Shown: one piece after another, positions 34,950 through 47,779 of the stretch
Layout: each line of letters begins with the position of its first letter
Numbering within the stretch: position 1 is the first letter of the stretch
Origin: Ulva prolifera
Lineage: Eukaryota > Chlorophyta > Ulvophyceae > Ulvales > Ulvaceae
Assembly: GCA_023078555.1 (NCBI GenBank)
Contig: JALAAN010000010.1
Location: 1,736,001 to 1,800,000, forward strand
DNA length: 64,000 nucleotides
Reading direction: 5' to 3'
The notes under the pieces: generated by a model
The model's database searches: none
Seen by the model: only the letters and a program-made list of their open reading frames with translations
Told to the model about the DNA's origin: nothing
Position numbers and translations under genes: made by a program

Positions 34950-37900
34950 GGCAGAAGCGTAGGGCGAGGCACCTTCAGCCTGGCAAGCCGTCCACTCCGA
35001 TCACTGCAGTTGGAGGCGGAAGATGCTGTCACTGCGGTGTCGACCCCGCAGGAGCTACTCGAGGCGGTCCGCGCCGGCGCCCGCCACATCGCCATACAGC
35101 AACACCTCGACCTCACCACCCTGCCCCTCGCGGCCGCCACCGGGGGTGCCCCTCCGTCCGTGCTGGGCGCCATCCAGGAGGACACCCGCTCCATCACGGT
35201 GCGATCACGCGGCCTTGCCTCGTCTCGACTGGCTCCAGAGCCGACCTGAACATGGATGTGATGTGCATGCACAATCAGCTGTTAGTATGAGCATCTACCG
35301 TCGGAGTTCCTCTTGTCAAGGAGCTCTAGAGCTTGCCACGTCTCTGTCAATCCGGGCCATCTTGAATGCGGCCGCCACGCAAGCTGTCCTTGCTTGTCAG
35401 TGCTGCGGCGTGCCACAGATTCCGGGGCTGTGCTTCACGATTGTTAACGAGTGTCCTCCTTCGACTCAGTCTCAGTGTGTTGTGCCGTTTTCAAGGGCAG
35501 CTGCGCGGGCATGGCCCCGGCGCAGCCGTTGTTGATGCAGCAGAAGAATAGTGGCTTCGCAGTCGGCTGGACTCGTCGCCAGCCGTAGAATCGTGGCACA
35601 CAGGCAGACGCCAATGTCGCTTCCTGCACGCAACTCCAGAGTTGTGTCTTCATGGCATGTATGTGTACATTTCGTGCACAGTTCCGGCGCATATATCTGG
35701 TCTGCCACGGCCGCTGCGCGTTGTATGTGGGGCCCTCATGCAAAGCAGCCCGCGAGTTCGATGCGGTCGGCGATGCATGAGGGCGGCTTGGGTGTGCACG
35801 TGCACGCCGTGGTGGCAGTGTCCGTGCACGGGCACAACCCCACCCACACCCAAGCGGAACCACCAATTCTGCGTGTGCTACATTACATTTGCGCGTGTGC
35901 ATCACTACAGGGCCGCTGTGAGGGGCCGCCGCCGCCGGCGCTGCAGGGCCTGCCGGGGCCGGAGGCACGGCCGCTAGAGGAGGGCCAGTGCATCATCGCC
36001 ACCAGCGCCACCTTTGCGGCGCCCTCACACCCCCTCTGGCTCGACAATCTCTACATCAAGGCCACCACCTCCTCAGATGGCGAGGCCACAGAGGCGGGCT
36101 TTGCTGTGATCGCCGCCGATCGGAATGTCCGCAGCGCGGAGGTGTGGCTGACGCGTTCCGTGATTCAGGGTGGCTTTGGTGCGGCTGTCGCACCTCCGGC
36201 CTCTGTGGCCGCGGTGTCCACAAGCTCCCGATTCTTCGCACAAGGTGCGCTCACCACGTGCCCTGGAGCACATGGAGTAGGCTCGTGCGTTTTGTGGCGC
36301 CACACTCTGGCAGATAGGGCTCTAGCGAGGCCAAGCTGAGGTGCCTGTGGACACTTGTCGGAGGCGTCTCCCAGTATGACGGGGCAGTATGGCGCAGTTT
36401 CAACATCACCAGCTCCATTTCGGCAGAGCGCCCGTGCAGGCGCACGCCATTATGCCACCAACAATGTACATGTGCCTCATTCATCGTGCTGTTGTTCTCA
36501 CCTGCAGCTGCATCAATCGAGATTGCTGTCCTCACTTCGGCCGTATACGGTACCGCACTGCGATGCTGGCTGCGATGCTACATGCAGTACCGCACTCCCA
36601 CTACATCGCTGCACCTGTACCCCGCCTGCGATAGACGTCCTTCGCCAGTTGTGCACCATTGACCCTTATGCTCAAGGCGATTTGCTCTTAGGTTCAATTA
36701 AGACCCTACGCTATTAGTGAACTGCAGTGTTCACAGTGCCGAGTGCCAGGGCAATTCAGACCCTATGGTAAGAGTAAACTGCAGTGTTCACAGTACGGAG
36801 TTCCGGGGCTCCACCGGCGAAGGGTTGTCTGAAGCCGGCTACTTAAGCTGGTGCAGGTGTACATTTCCTGGATCTCATGTCGAGCCATTCGGGGCGCACG
36901 ATGAGCGCGGACACCACGCAGCCCACCCCCCTGCGCCTCGTTGACTGCACCTTTGCCGGCAACCAGCTCTCCGCATCTGGCGACGGCACCATCATCCTGG
37001 TGGAAGCTGCCCCCGCCTGGCTGCAGTCCTGCACACTGACGGGCTTCGACACGGATGTGGACGCCGACGCCGCCCCTCCTCAGATCCTGTTCGGAGTGTT
37101 CTACAGCGACGGGCCGGAGAAATTTATAACGAGGCAGGACCTGCTCAAAGCTACTGATGCTCCCTACTCTTTCGACTCGTTCGTGAATCCACTCACCAGG
37201 CCGCAGGTGCAGCCGGTGGCTGACCCTCCCGATCCAGGGTCCTTCCTGGCGGTCGACGACGACTTTGTCGCAGACGCCGCCGAGGTGGGCTCCACCAGTG
37301 GCAACTTCCGGCTTCAACTGCTTGAGCAGACGCAGACATCATGGATGCATGAGTGATGACCAGTTTTGAGCCCATTACTGATAAGCATGGCTTTGAGCTT
37401 CTTTCTCATGTCCAGAAGCACCAGCACAACACGCTGCGTGATCGACAATTGCAAGGCTTGGCAGTTGCATGGCTGAACTCCACCAAAGACTGCGCCGCAT
37501 TGGAATCAGACCCGTTGGATCACACGGCGTACTAACGCGATTTAATTCGGAGTCCCCATCGAGCTTGTTTACCGCACCACCTGTGAACAAGAATGAGAGA
37601 AAGTGCCATGTGGAAAGCATCCGCGGTGGCGACGCACAAGCCACTGCTACCACCTCGGTGATGTTGCATGATTTTCGCCACAGTTGTAGCGTCTCCAATG
37701 TACACATCTCACATGCATGGCACCCCACGCATCGTCATGCTCCGCCGTACAACTGCTCTGCTTGCAGGAGGTGGGGGTGAGTGAGCCGGGCTTGGGCTGG
37801 GCTCTCAACGCGGCCGCTACCGACACCCCTGCCCCACCTCCCCCCCCCGGCCTGATCCCCAGCCCCACTCCGATCCGCTCACCAGTTACTAACACCCCTC

Positions 37901-40900
37901 CCATCCCGACCGACAGACCCGGAGAGAGCGGCTTTTTCCGCACAAATGCCCCTCCCGCCCCGATTCCCAGCCCTGATCCGCCTGGCTTAATCGTCACAAA
38001 AGCCCCGCCTGACCCGACCACGCCATCCGACCCAATCACTCCCACCGCTCCGTCCACCCCGCCCAACCCGATCACGCCAACCGCCCCCAGTACCCCACCC
38101 ATCTCAATCACCTCGCCCTCCCAAAGCACCCCGCCAGACAGCAGTGGCAAGCGGCCGTTGAAGATGGCCTTCTACTACATCTTCCAGCCAGACGACCCGC
38201 CGGATGCTGTTGAGTATGTCCAGCAGACGCTCATTCCCGCGGCATCGAGTCTGCTGGCGAGGTGGCTACGGGTGCGTTTGTATCCTGCACTTGACATCTC
38301 ATAAGACCATCAGTGCTGGCTCAGCACAACAGTAGTGGTTTGTGGCGCCGCCCTGGCGCTGTTTACGCTTGGCTCGACGCCTGCGCAGAGATACCGGTGC
38401 CAGTGGGAGAGGTGGCATTCTGCACATGCATGCATGCATGCAGAATTGAAAGCGGTGTGCACACTATAGCTAGCAGCTCCGGAGTGCAAGCCAAGCACCT
38501 ACTGGCTGTAGGTGCGTGATCCAGGGGAGCCACTGAGTTTCAGTGACAATGACGTGGACCGTGATGGCTTCCGGATCCCGCCTGGGCCAGATGGCAACGG
38601 AGGTGCGCTGTGCATCCACTTCGCAGCATCACGGCATGTGCGATACTGTTTCTGATCAGGGCTGACTTGCGTGGAAGCCGCGCTTGTCTATGGTCCGGCA
38701 GCCGGAGAATCATCAAGCATGCCCATGAGAGCTTCACACCGTCTCGACGCTGAATACGCATCCCCACAACGGCGCAAACAGAGTGCATCGGGTGCTGCGC
38801 GTGCACAAAAAGTGCATTCATGCCGGACAGCCGAGTTCTACCGCTTTCGCAGCGTGTATATGTGCCTAGCTTTGGCTGCACCGGTTCCACTGAGTCGAGA
38901 CAGGCTGACCCAGGTGTTCAGATGTGTGCAGGCAACCGCAGCAGCTGTGTGGAGATGCTTTGCCATTGGTTCGTTTATAGTTTTAGAATCCTAGCAACCG
39001 CAGCTGCCTGGTGATGGTTTGCTATTGCTCCGTTGATGTTTCTGAATCTCCTTGCAGCAGTACCTGTCTGGTGATGTCTACCGTGCTTGAACCGCAGCTG
39101 CGCACACCCCGACTCGGAGTATCCCAGTTCGCGTGAACCATCTCGGGCCAAAGATTTCACATACAACGTACATGCACAGCGCCAGGCATGATTGTGGAGG
39201 CATCATATGCATGATGTAAAATGTCCGTGCAGCATATGATGCGGATATCGTGGTGAGGGTCATCTCTGAGATGCCTGCTCCGGACTGTGGGCCGACCCCA
39301 GTCGCGTATGGATATGGTCTGAGAGGCGGCCGCGACGGCCGCCGCACGCTGGGGGCGCTGGACGTGAGGCTGTGCTCGATCGACCCGACTGCCACGTTAA
39401 ACAGCCAGCTCCAGTCCTTCCTGCATGCATGCTTGCACATGCTGGTACGCCGCCTGCCTGCCTGCCTGCCTGCTGCCTGCTGCATGTGTCCGCACAGTCA
39501 TGTCAGAGGAGCCGGAGCCAAGGCTGGAGCCAAGGCTGTGATTTTCAAGCATAGGCATGCCTGCACAGTTTGATGGGTGAGGGGCATTGGCGCCTGACCA
39601 GCCGTGCACGTGGTTGCGTGCACTACAGCTGTCTAGAAACGCTCAGGACGAGCGGCTCGTGTATGCTGAGCCATGAAGCGCACTTCGGCCTCCTAAGTGT
39701 CAATGAATATGGTGATATGTGGTTTCCTGGGAGATCTGTGTGGTCAAAATCAAATGATTTAGGATGCGTACAATGCTCCACTGTGGAGCCGATGCATGTT
39801 TGCTATCGTGGTATGATGCCAGTGGCATGCAAGCAAGGTTTTGGGACGATCCACCCGAGCATCCGCTCACGCTGGCCATGCTCCCCGCTGTTCGTGGTGA
39901 TATCTCAGGAGATCTCAGGAGATACATGAACAGACATAAGTACGAAACTCACACAACCACGACGTTGATCCCACAGAAGACTGCACCTACCCCTAGGAAG
40001 CTGCCGGCGCTGCCATGTATATGTACATGTAAAGTAAAGTACAGTAAATCTAAATTTACTGAGCCGTATCCTATTGGACATTGACAGCTCCGAATTAACG
40101 GGACCACATATGTATACATTGTATGCAGCTGGCCGAGCCCCTGTTCCCTGTGGGAAGCGTCCAGGTACCGGTGCTAGCGTCCAGGTACGCACGTGCTCCG
40201 CTTGGCACGGAAACCCTTGCACTTCATGAATGCAGAGCTTCAATGGATATGCGGGGAAGGATCAAGAGCAGGAGGACGCCGTGCGGGAGGTGTCGGCGGC
40301 GGAGGCGCCGGGGGTGGCGGGGCCGGTGGGCATCGGGCCGTACTGGGCGTTCGTGTCGCCCAACGCGGTGCGGGAGTCGCGGCTGCACTTCGGCTGCCCT
40401 GACCTCATCGGGGCGCTGCATGCATGGCAGCATGGGGGGTCCTCGTGGGACCTGTCATCGCGCCACTACAACGTGCGCCCCCGCCCCGTCCACGTAGCCT
40501 CTGCGAATACACATCTGCCAGTGGCCACAGATCAGCAGTCCACACCCACGGAGCCTGTGTCAGTATACAGCTGCCCATGCATATGCACCACATCAGCAGT
40601 CACCCGGGTCAGGTGCGGAGATCGGCATGCTTGAGGGGCCTTGCAGGCATGCCTGTTCCGAGATCTTTCAAGCTGTTTCTTCAGACGCGCCGATGAATGT
40701 GGGCGCGCTGCCGTGCTGAACGTTGGGCTGGATCCGCAGCGGCCGGCGAGGGTGGCACCACGCATGCCACAGCGCGTGCTGTGATGCCCCCCATCATACA
40801 CACGGATGCCCAGCGGTGCTGGGTCGCCGGCCTCGATCACACATTGGATAAATTCATCGGATATATCTAGGTCTAGCTTCTGCTTAGCAGCCCTAGTACA

Positions 40901-42019
40901 TGCTGCAAGGCGACCCAGCACTACTTCCCAGCATGAACCGAGCTGGTCCTCGACATGCTGCGGTGCGACGTGCAGGGGAACTTGATGAGAGAGAGAGGCA
41001 AACGCCCACACAACTTTGAGCACTTCACGCGGGGGGCCGTGACCGACTTGACGCTCGCAGTCATGCAGGACAAAGGGTGGTGCGCTGGCCGTCACGTCCA
41101 CCCTGTGTCCACCCTGTGACGAGTGAAGCTTCACCCGTCACCTTCAGGTACCACTCAAGTAGCACTATCTAGGCATTCCATCCCCATCAGTTGACAATTA
41201 ACCCTCCGGGGTTGGCGCTTTTCGTTCAACACACCCTCAGGGCGAGTGTATCTATCTGAACGAGAATGGGCGCGCAGCCGAGCATGCACCTGCATGCAGA
41301 CTAACGGGCATGTGGTCATGCATGGACCTCTGCACGCCTGGGCTTTGACATAAACCGGCTGCCGCCGATCCAGCTGCCAGAGGAATTCCACACCGCCGTA
41401 GAAACGTAATCATGCCCAGACAGTTGTATACACAACGCATTGTTCTCCTGCTATGCATACATATGCCAACAGTGTTGCATCCTGGCGAACTACCCATGGC
41501 AGCTTCGTGGCTGCCGCGGCAGTGACTCGCCTGGATCCGGGATGCAAGTAGTAACACTCCCAAGACCATCACCGAAATCTTGCTTCACATCTGCATCAAA
41601 GTCACATAACTTATGTGACATAAGGTGTACGCGGCCGGCAGCAAGATCTACGGCACATTCTGCTTCTCACATGTCAATATCGAGGACTGCATGTCAGCCT
41701 GAGATGCAACATCTATGAAACATCCGAGTCTATGACCCAGAGCCAGAGCTGGTGCAGGTACGACGTGAAGTACGGCAGTGCGGGCTTCGACTCATACGGC
41801 TACCAAGCCGGCTGCGCCTTCGTCACCGGCACTGCCGCTGCCGCGCTCGCGGACCCCGCCTCGGCGCGCTACTTGTGCGACCCGGCCGACAGCGGCGCCA
41901 CCGCGTGCTTCCACGACTTCTCCGGGCAGGCCGTCTGCCGGCCCCGGTCCTACAGGCCACTAGAGGACATTCCCGACTACGACTTCTTGTACACAGTGGA
42001 TCTGGTGGGGTGCCCCTGA

Positions 42020-42050
<31 letters not shown>

Positions 42051-44332
42051 ACGCATGTTGTGCGTTCATGCATGTTCCGATCCTGACCGCGCATGCGACC
42101 GCAGAGACACTTGCATTCATCTCTCGTCTGACTGTCACACCAATGTGGCGCGTCAGTCGGCTTGCTTTCCGAGTCGAGAAGGCACAGCCTCAACTGTGAC
42201 TCCATCCAAGGCACAACTGCAGTTACTTTTCCTACCCTGCCCATGGCTATCACGTACGTCTGGCAGCGGTGGTATTTCAGAACGGTCGTGTCGTCTGACT
42301 TTGAGAGCATAGCAAAAAGCGGCTTTCGAACCCTGTTTACCCTGATCCGTTAAGCGCCGACGCTTAGCTATAGGATGCTGGCTTTTCACTCAGCGCCAGG
42401 CCCACAGGAAGCGGTGAGACGTTCAGAATTGTGCGAGCACTGCCACACAGCTGTCCGCCAACACTACATTGGATGCTGTCCGGCTCCAGCTACTGGAGAA
42501 GACAGTTGATACATACATGTATACTTGCGCATGTGAAAAGACCACCATGCGCTGATCGCATGCAAGTGCGCGTACAAGTGCCATAGCCAAGCGCCCGAGA
42601 CTCAGACAGGCAACTACGATATCCATCCTACCTAATGCAGGATGTAAATGACTTCGACAGGACGTGGGACTGCCAGAGCACGCCTGGGTCGCGGTGCATC
42701 AACGAGGCGTTGCCCGGCGGCGCGCCTGGGCAGTTGCGGTGCGCTGCAGACCTCAGCTGCTCCCCCACCGGCCAGGTCCTCGTGGCAGGGCAGCCCTGCA
42801 TCGGTGCGGCCCCCACACCGCGCACACACAGCTACTGTTTGTTAATTGTCAATTGTCAAAAGCCCCACCATCGCGATGACCTCCCTCACCGATACCAGGT
42901 GTGGGTCTGTCAGCCCCATATTCCTGAGACCTTCTTCAGGAATACCTCGACAGTTCTTTGATACCAGCACGCACACACGGGTGTGTTGACTTAGCCGTAT
43001 GTGGCCATTGATGAGCCCGTGCCTATGTCAGACATGTTCTGCGTTGTGCCAAGTTCCTGTGCGGTGCCTAGGTAGCACCGTAGGTCTGGGTTGTAGGGCG
43101 AGGTTTTGCTGCTTGCCAGTCTGATTTCACCCTTGTCACAGAGGGTCCTCTCACCGAAGTCTTTGCTGCGTATGGGTACGTCTAGCTGCAGTGTTGGGTC
43201 GTTGGGCCCGATTATATGTATTAAATTTGAGCATTCAGGTTCTATTTCTGGGTGGCAGACCTGGAAATGCTGCAAAGCGGCCCAACACTGCAGTGGAGAA
43301 CTGTGGCATTTTCCTGATCGCTTGCGTAGCACATTGCATCCAGTTCATTATGGTGCGGACATGCTCACGGGCATTGGCAGCTGCAGACGGATGCGAAGTG
43401 ACATGCAGACACCATGAGCGGCTGCCCTCCGGACGAGATGATGTGCGGCAGCCCCGGGCTGCTGACATGTGCGACGCCGGAGCTCAACGACTGCAGCGGC
43501 CGCGGCGACTGCCTACAGGGCCGCTGCTTCTGCCACATCGGCTGGGGCGGGGCCGACTGCTCCGTGCGAGTGTGCATGTCTGCGTGTGCTGATGTGCGCC
43601 CCTCTGGCCACTCCGACTTAAGACTGCAGCCCCTGGGCTCGCAGCGCCTGCCAGCTGCAGAGTGTGATGCATGGCCATGTCGCGATCATACCGAATGACA
43701 AACGCCACACGCATGTCCCTCGCGCACCTGCGCTCGCGGCGGGTGCACTGCGAGTCGGCACACGTTTGAATCTGGAAGCTTCAGGGACTCCGGGCTTCTC
43801 CGGTATCCGTTCCTGCCCCTGATGTCCAAGGTGCAGAGATTGCATCAGAGGCGGCTGTGCGTGTGTGTTAAAAGGACCAAGCCAACAAGGCGGGCGTGCG
43901 TGTGTGCAAGAACAATCGACGCGGACCACCGTGTGCACAGGCGCATGGCCGGAACGGCGCCGTTCCTGTCTGATGACCATATGCATGCAGCTGGCACCTG
44001 CTCCAGGATTCAGAGACACGCTCTATCGACTCTCTATCTAACGTCTTGTCGACACCGTGTATGATTGTTCTGCAGCGCTGTTTATGCAAATTTGACATAT
44101 CTACCCGGGGCCCAAGCACAACGAGGGTACTCAGCTAGCCGTTCCGGCGACTGTCACTCAAGTGACCTGTTGAGTGAGACCTGATTCGGTGTGTACAAGT
44201 GGGCTAGGCTTGACTCGTGCATCGCGCTTGCAGGGGTCGCCGTGCCCGCCGTCAGGGTTTTGTGGGTTGCCGGAGTGCGGGGAGTGGTCGGTCGGGGACA
44301 CCGGCAAGGGCTCCCCCTGCACCTCCGCCTAG
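34950..44332 (+). CDS. Gene B: secreted beta-helix / leishmanolysin-like (M8) pseudoprotease with EGF-like tail
   Basis: Paralogue of gene A with the same 12-exon structure: 34950-35198, 35911-36244, 36857-37284, 37768-38271, 38512-38602, 39233-39444, 40236-40472, 40976-41079, 41758-42004, 42641-42803, 43409-43563, 44234-44332. They form 941 in-frame codons to a TAG. Six exons have exactly the lengths of exons 3 and 5-8 plus 11 of gene A. Exon 4 is longer (168 codons), with a Pro/Thr/Ser-rich linker built of NPITPTAPSTPP-like units. The M8 domain again reads HACLH (600-604) for HExxH and SSWD for SHWE (Ser 676), with RTLGALDV, HFGCPDLIGAL, NLM and VMQDKGWYDVKYG around them. The EGF-like exon is CSGRGDCLQGRCFCHIGWGG. 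Inferred role: extracellular structural, binding or decoy protein. Confidence 0.85.
40020..40112 (-). repeat. Dispersed AT-rich repeat, copy 4
   Basis: Reverse orientation: GTAAAGTAAAGTACAGTAAA, then TTTACTGAGCCGTATCC, then GGACATTGACAGCTCCGAAT. It lies in intron 6 of gene B. Confidence 0.7.
40816..40921. mobile_element. MITE-like element, copy 1 (perfect 13-bp terminal inverted repeats)
   Basis: 106 bp bounded by GTGCTGGGTCGCC and its exact complement. The interior resembles the elements at 43189, 53416 and 59089. It lies in intron 7 of gene B. Confidence 0.65.
42022..42050 (+). repeat. Poly-C run in intron 9 of gene B
   Basis: Twenty-nine consecutive C, starting 17 bases after the exon 9 donor (GTGGGG at 42005). 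Confidence 0.95.
43189..43290. mobile_element. MITE-like element, copy 2
   Basis: 102 bp with ends CAGTGTTGGGTCG and CGGCCCAACACTG (imperfect inverted repeats). The interior includes ATTTCTGGGTGGCAG, shared with copies 3 and 4. It lies in intron 10 of gene B. Confidence 0.7.
43865..43905 (-). mobile_element. Retrotransposon 3'-end fragment in intron 11 of gene B
   Basis: GTGTTAAAAGGACCAAGCC followed by AAGGCGGGC, a diverged copy of the terminal block of 15090-16320. Confidence 0.35.
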
Positions 44333-44334
44333 CA

Positions 44335-45325
44335 CCCGGGGCCCACCCTGATGAGGGTATTCGTAGTCACGGTGTTCACCAACGGTGTTGACCAAGGGCA
44401 AGAGCCACCGCGTCTTCTCAAGCAAGTGACCGTGTTGCGCCACGATCGCCGTTGGACCCGCAGTTTGGATACATCAGCAAAAGGCCTCAGCAGCCCGGGA
44501 GCTTCTGATGCAACACAATTGTGATTCGTCTATAGTCTCTGCAAGAGGGGCTGGTTCGGAAGTAGAGCTCTGACGTGTTACGAGGTCAAAGGCGGCGAAG
44601 CAGATTGCGACTCGAAGACCGCGCGGACTCATGTATGGGCTGCAGCAGAAGCCATGATGTGGACACTGATGGGGGCTGTGTGGCGTCATGACTGTGGGTA
44701 TGTAGGTATGTATGTATCAGCGTTGCGTCGCCTCGCAGAATTTTCTGTGGCTGACATCCAGACATTGGACCTCGGCATGCGGAATTGTCATCCATCTACT
44801 AGATAGAATAGTATGTGATAGTATGTGATCGGGACCGACGACCCAGCAGGGGTGTGCATACATGCATCTTAAGCAACTGCTTTCATGACACAGCCACGCG
44901 TCCACTGCAATCACCTACTGGCATGCTAGTAGGTGATTGACAGGTGAGTGGGCTGGGCGCGCCGGCGGGGTCTTGGCCTCGGGCACCACTGCATTCCACT
45001 GCATGTGATGCCATTCGCTGCAGCTGCCAGGTCACCTCGTTATCTCGAGTCCCGGAGCTCTGCGTTGCTGTGTGTCTGCTATGCCAGCCAGCCTGCCACT
45101 GCCTGGCACTGTTACCTGAGCACATCAGCTTAATGAAGCAACCGCTACAGGGTAACGTGGGATTTTGACTCAGTAACTCTATTCGATATCTCGTGTAAGC
45201 TTGACTGTTTGATCCCTTTGCATCGCATCAGCATGTCACTGCATGCGGTGTTGCGAATGTGTCGCAGGCCGGCCGGGTCGACGGCGTCAACACGTGATTG
45301 ATGCTGGATGCTGGTGGTGAGATTG
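44335..45325. other. Spacer 3' of gene B
   Basis: No credible exon. It holds a small perfect inverted repeat with 12-bp arms (44908-44919 and 44928-44939) and short (GTAT)n microsatellite stretches. Confidence 0.4.
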
Positions 45326-45330
45326 TGTGA

Positions 45331-45940
45331 GTGCTACAGGGAGCAAGCCGGCGAGGCGGGCAGCACCGCGAAACCAGCAAGCAGCGCAAACACACACAAC
45401 CACCAGCCTGGTCCAACGCACCCCCACGCCACAGTCCAACCAGCGCACGCAAAACCCACAGCGCCCCCGACGTCAGACACAAACCCCCGAGACCGCCACA
45501 CGCACACCGTGGCAGGCACCCCCACACCATGTGTTACAAGGACAAAGCCGGAGGGGCCGGGCAGCACCGCCGGGGCCACAAGGAAGCACGCGAACAACCC
45601 AAAGCACGCGCGTCAGGAGAGCGACAGCCACCTCGACCGAACTCAGGGCCAAGTCACAGCGAGTCACAGCGCACACAGCACCCCGCCTCAGCCCGACAGG
45701 AACCCACTGAACACGCCCCCCCACACCACAACCACACACCCGTCCCCGCACAGCCCCCTAACACACACACCCCTGCGCCCGCCCGCAATACGCTCCCGCC
45801 GCCCGCGCGGCCGCAGTGGCTCAAGCTGGCAACCCGGCCGGCCCGCCCCCCCAGGCCCCAGACCCCAACCCAACCCCCCAACCACAGCCGCCCCCCGCTG
45901 CAGTCCTGTGGTCCCCGAATAGATCAGCCCTGAGCGGCGG
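45331..45940 (-). mobile_element. Two adjoining retrotransposon 3'-end fragments
   Basis: Terminal blocks occur at 45331 (GTGCTACAGGGAGCAAGCCG) and 45530 (GTGTTACAAGGACAAAGCC then GGCAGCACCGCC). Each is followed by long CAC/CCC-rich simple sequence like the 3' region of the element at 15090-16320. Long open frames here are compositional artefacts. Confidence 0.6.
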
Positions 45941-47139
45941 AGCAACATGTGGCAGCGCCGTCATCCGCCACCCGCGCTCAGGACAGAGCACGCCTAAGGC
46001 CCCGCACCCGCGGGATGTGTGACTCCCACCCCGACTCCCTCCCTCCGACTCGGAGGAGCCCACGCACCCACTGTGGCACAGGGAACCTGCAGCTGGCTAG
46101 CCTGGTGTTCCGCCGCGCAGCCCGACCCAAACCGTATACCGCATGTCAGCAGAGACAACGGGGTGTCCAATCAGTTCCTCCACCCCCAGGCAACGCGCAA
46201 TCGACAGTTATCCCACGTGGCTGGTTGCTACACAGTCATGGAATTGGATACCAAATAACAACCAAAAACATGATATATGTACGTCCAGCATCGAATCGAC
46301 TGACTTTTGCAACTGAACAGCCAGAAGGAGCATGCCAATATCACATGACTGATATTCGGATCATGAGCAGAGCAGGAGCCAATGATTGACGCGACTGTTG
46401 ACCCTAACAAAGGATAATGTGCTTGGACTGCGGGTAACTGTGCATTGCAAAGCGCGTTGCATGTGCACTTTTCGACGGTCAAGTCACACGGACGTGCGAT
46501 CAGCAACCTGTGCACACGTAGAATTTTACAAAAGAGTGAACGGGAGAAAACAAACACCGAAACCGAATCTCATCTCAAGTCGCCGTGCACACGTTGACGC
46601 GTACGAACAGTCCGGCACATTGTGTCGAGATGTGTTGTACTGCAGCTGATCGAAACAACACAGCACACCAACCTCCTTTGGAACAGCTTCCGGTTTGTTC
46701 CGTTTGCAGTCGAATCGTGCGGCTTCATGGGCAAGGCTGCCGTGAGGTTCGGTAAGTTGGGGGATGTGGCCGCTGCCAGTGGGCGCATCTCCGAAGGCGC
46801 GTCTGTTCAACGGACGCTGCGGGTGTTGTCAGTGTCGTACACGAGGCGGTGTGCATCGAAATTCGAGGCGCGCGGCCGACGCCTGCCGTAGCCACCACGT
46901 CTCAACGGCCGCCGGCAAGACCATATCTCTCGAGATAGCGAAGTCGCCAAAGGCGACGTTTCTCAGCGATCCATGTGGCGCACAAATTGCAACACATGCA
47001 TGTATATACCTGGTATATGCTGCAGCCGCGCGTGCTACAGCGACCGACATCGCGACGTCCGAGATCAGCGTAAACACGTCAGCATCGATGTCACCGAGCT
47101 CGAGGCCCAGTGAGCTCTGCAGATGCGCACACCTTCCCA

Positions 47140-47345
47140 TACACAAACCTTTTTGTCCCACTGACCATGTGCGTTCAGAATAGCGTCTCACGACCTCATT
47201 TGTGTCGCCGATGATATTCGACGACAGAAACAGATCAAGCGAGGGCCGTAATTACGCGTAAATACAGCAGTTGCACATGCGAAAAGGCACCAGATCACAT
47301 GACACCCATGAGACCTTCACAAATTCCGCTCAACTGACAACTCAC
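47140..47345 (+). promoter_or_regulatory. Conserved upstream block of cluster unit 3
   Basis: Counterpart of 17990-18200 and 32570-32810. It contains TGTGTCGCCGATGATATTCG and later GAGACCTTCACAAATTC with CAACTGACAACT, about 430-640 bp before the signal-peptide exon at 47780. Confidence 0.35.
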
Positions 47346-47779
47346 AGCTGCGTAGATGGAGGTGGGCTGCGTACAGGGCGTGGCATGGGCAGTCGCCATC
47401 GAGCTCGAGCCCATTATCAGTCATTATCACTGATAATTTATCAGTGCTCAACACCAATCATTGATGCAGCATATAATATGCGATTCATGAGAACGATCGT
47501 GAGTCTGTCCATGGAACCGCATACCTGTAACACGCTCCTGCTGGCACAGCAGGCTGGTTGGAAGTGCTGGAGCCTGCAAGCAGAAGGGTGCCCGGTCATC
47601 AGGGCACAGCCTCTAGAGGACCATCGCGTGAGCAGCCTTTGCAGAATTTTTATCAAGTAAGCCTTAGGCTTGCTGGACAGTGAGCCTGGTGACGGCATCA
47701 AGCAGACCAGAGCTCTAGATCTGCTCCAGACATTGTTATGAAACAGATCAGCGTTGTCGGTCCCATGTTTCCGGCACAG

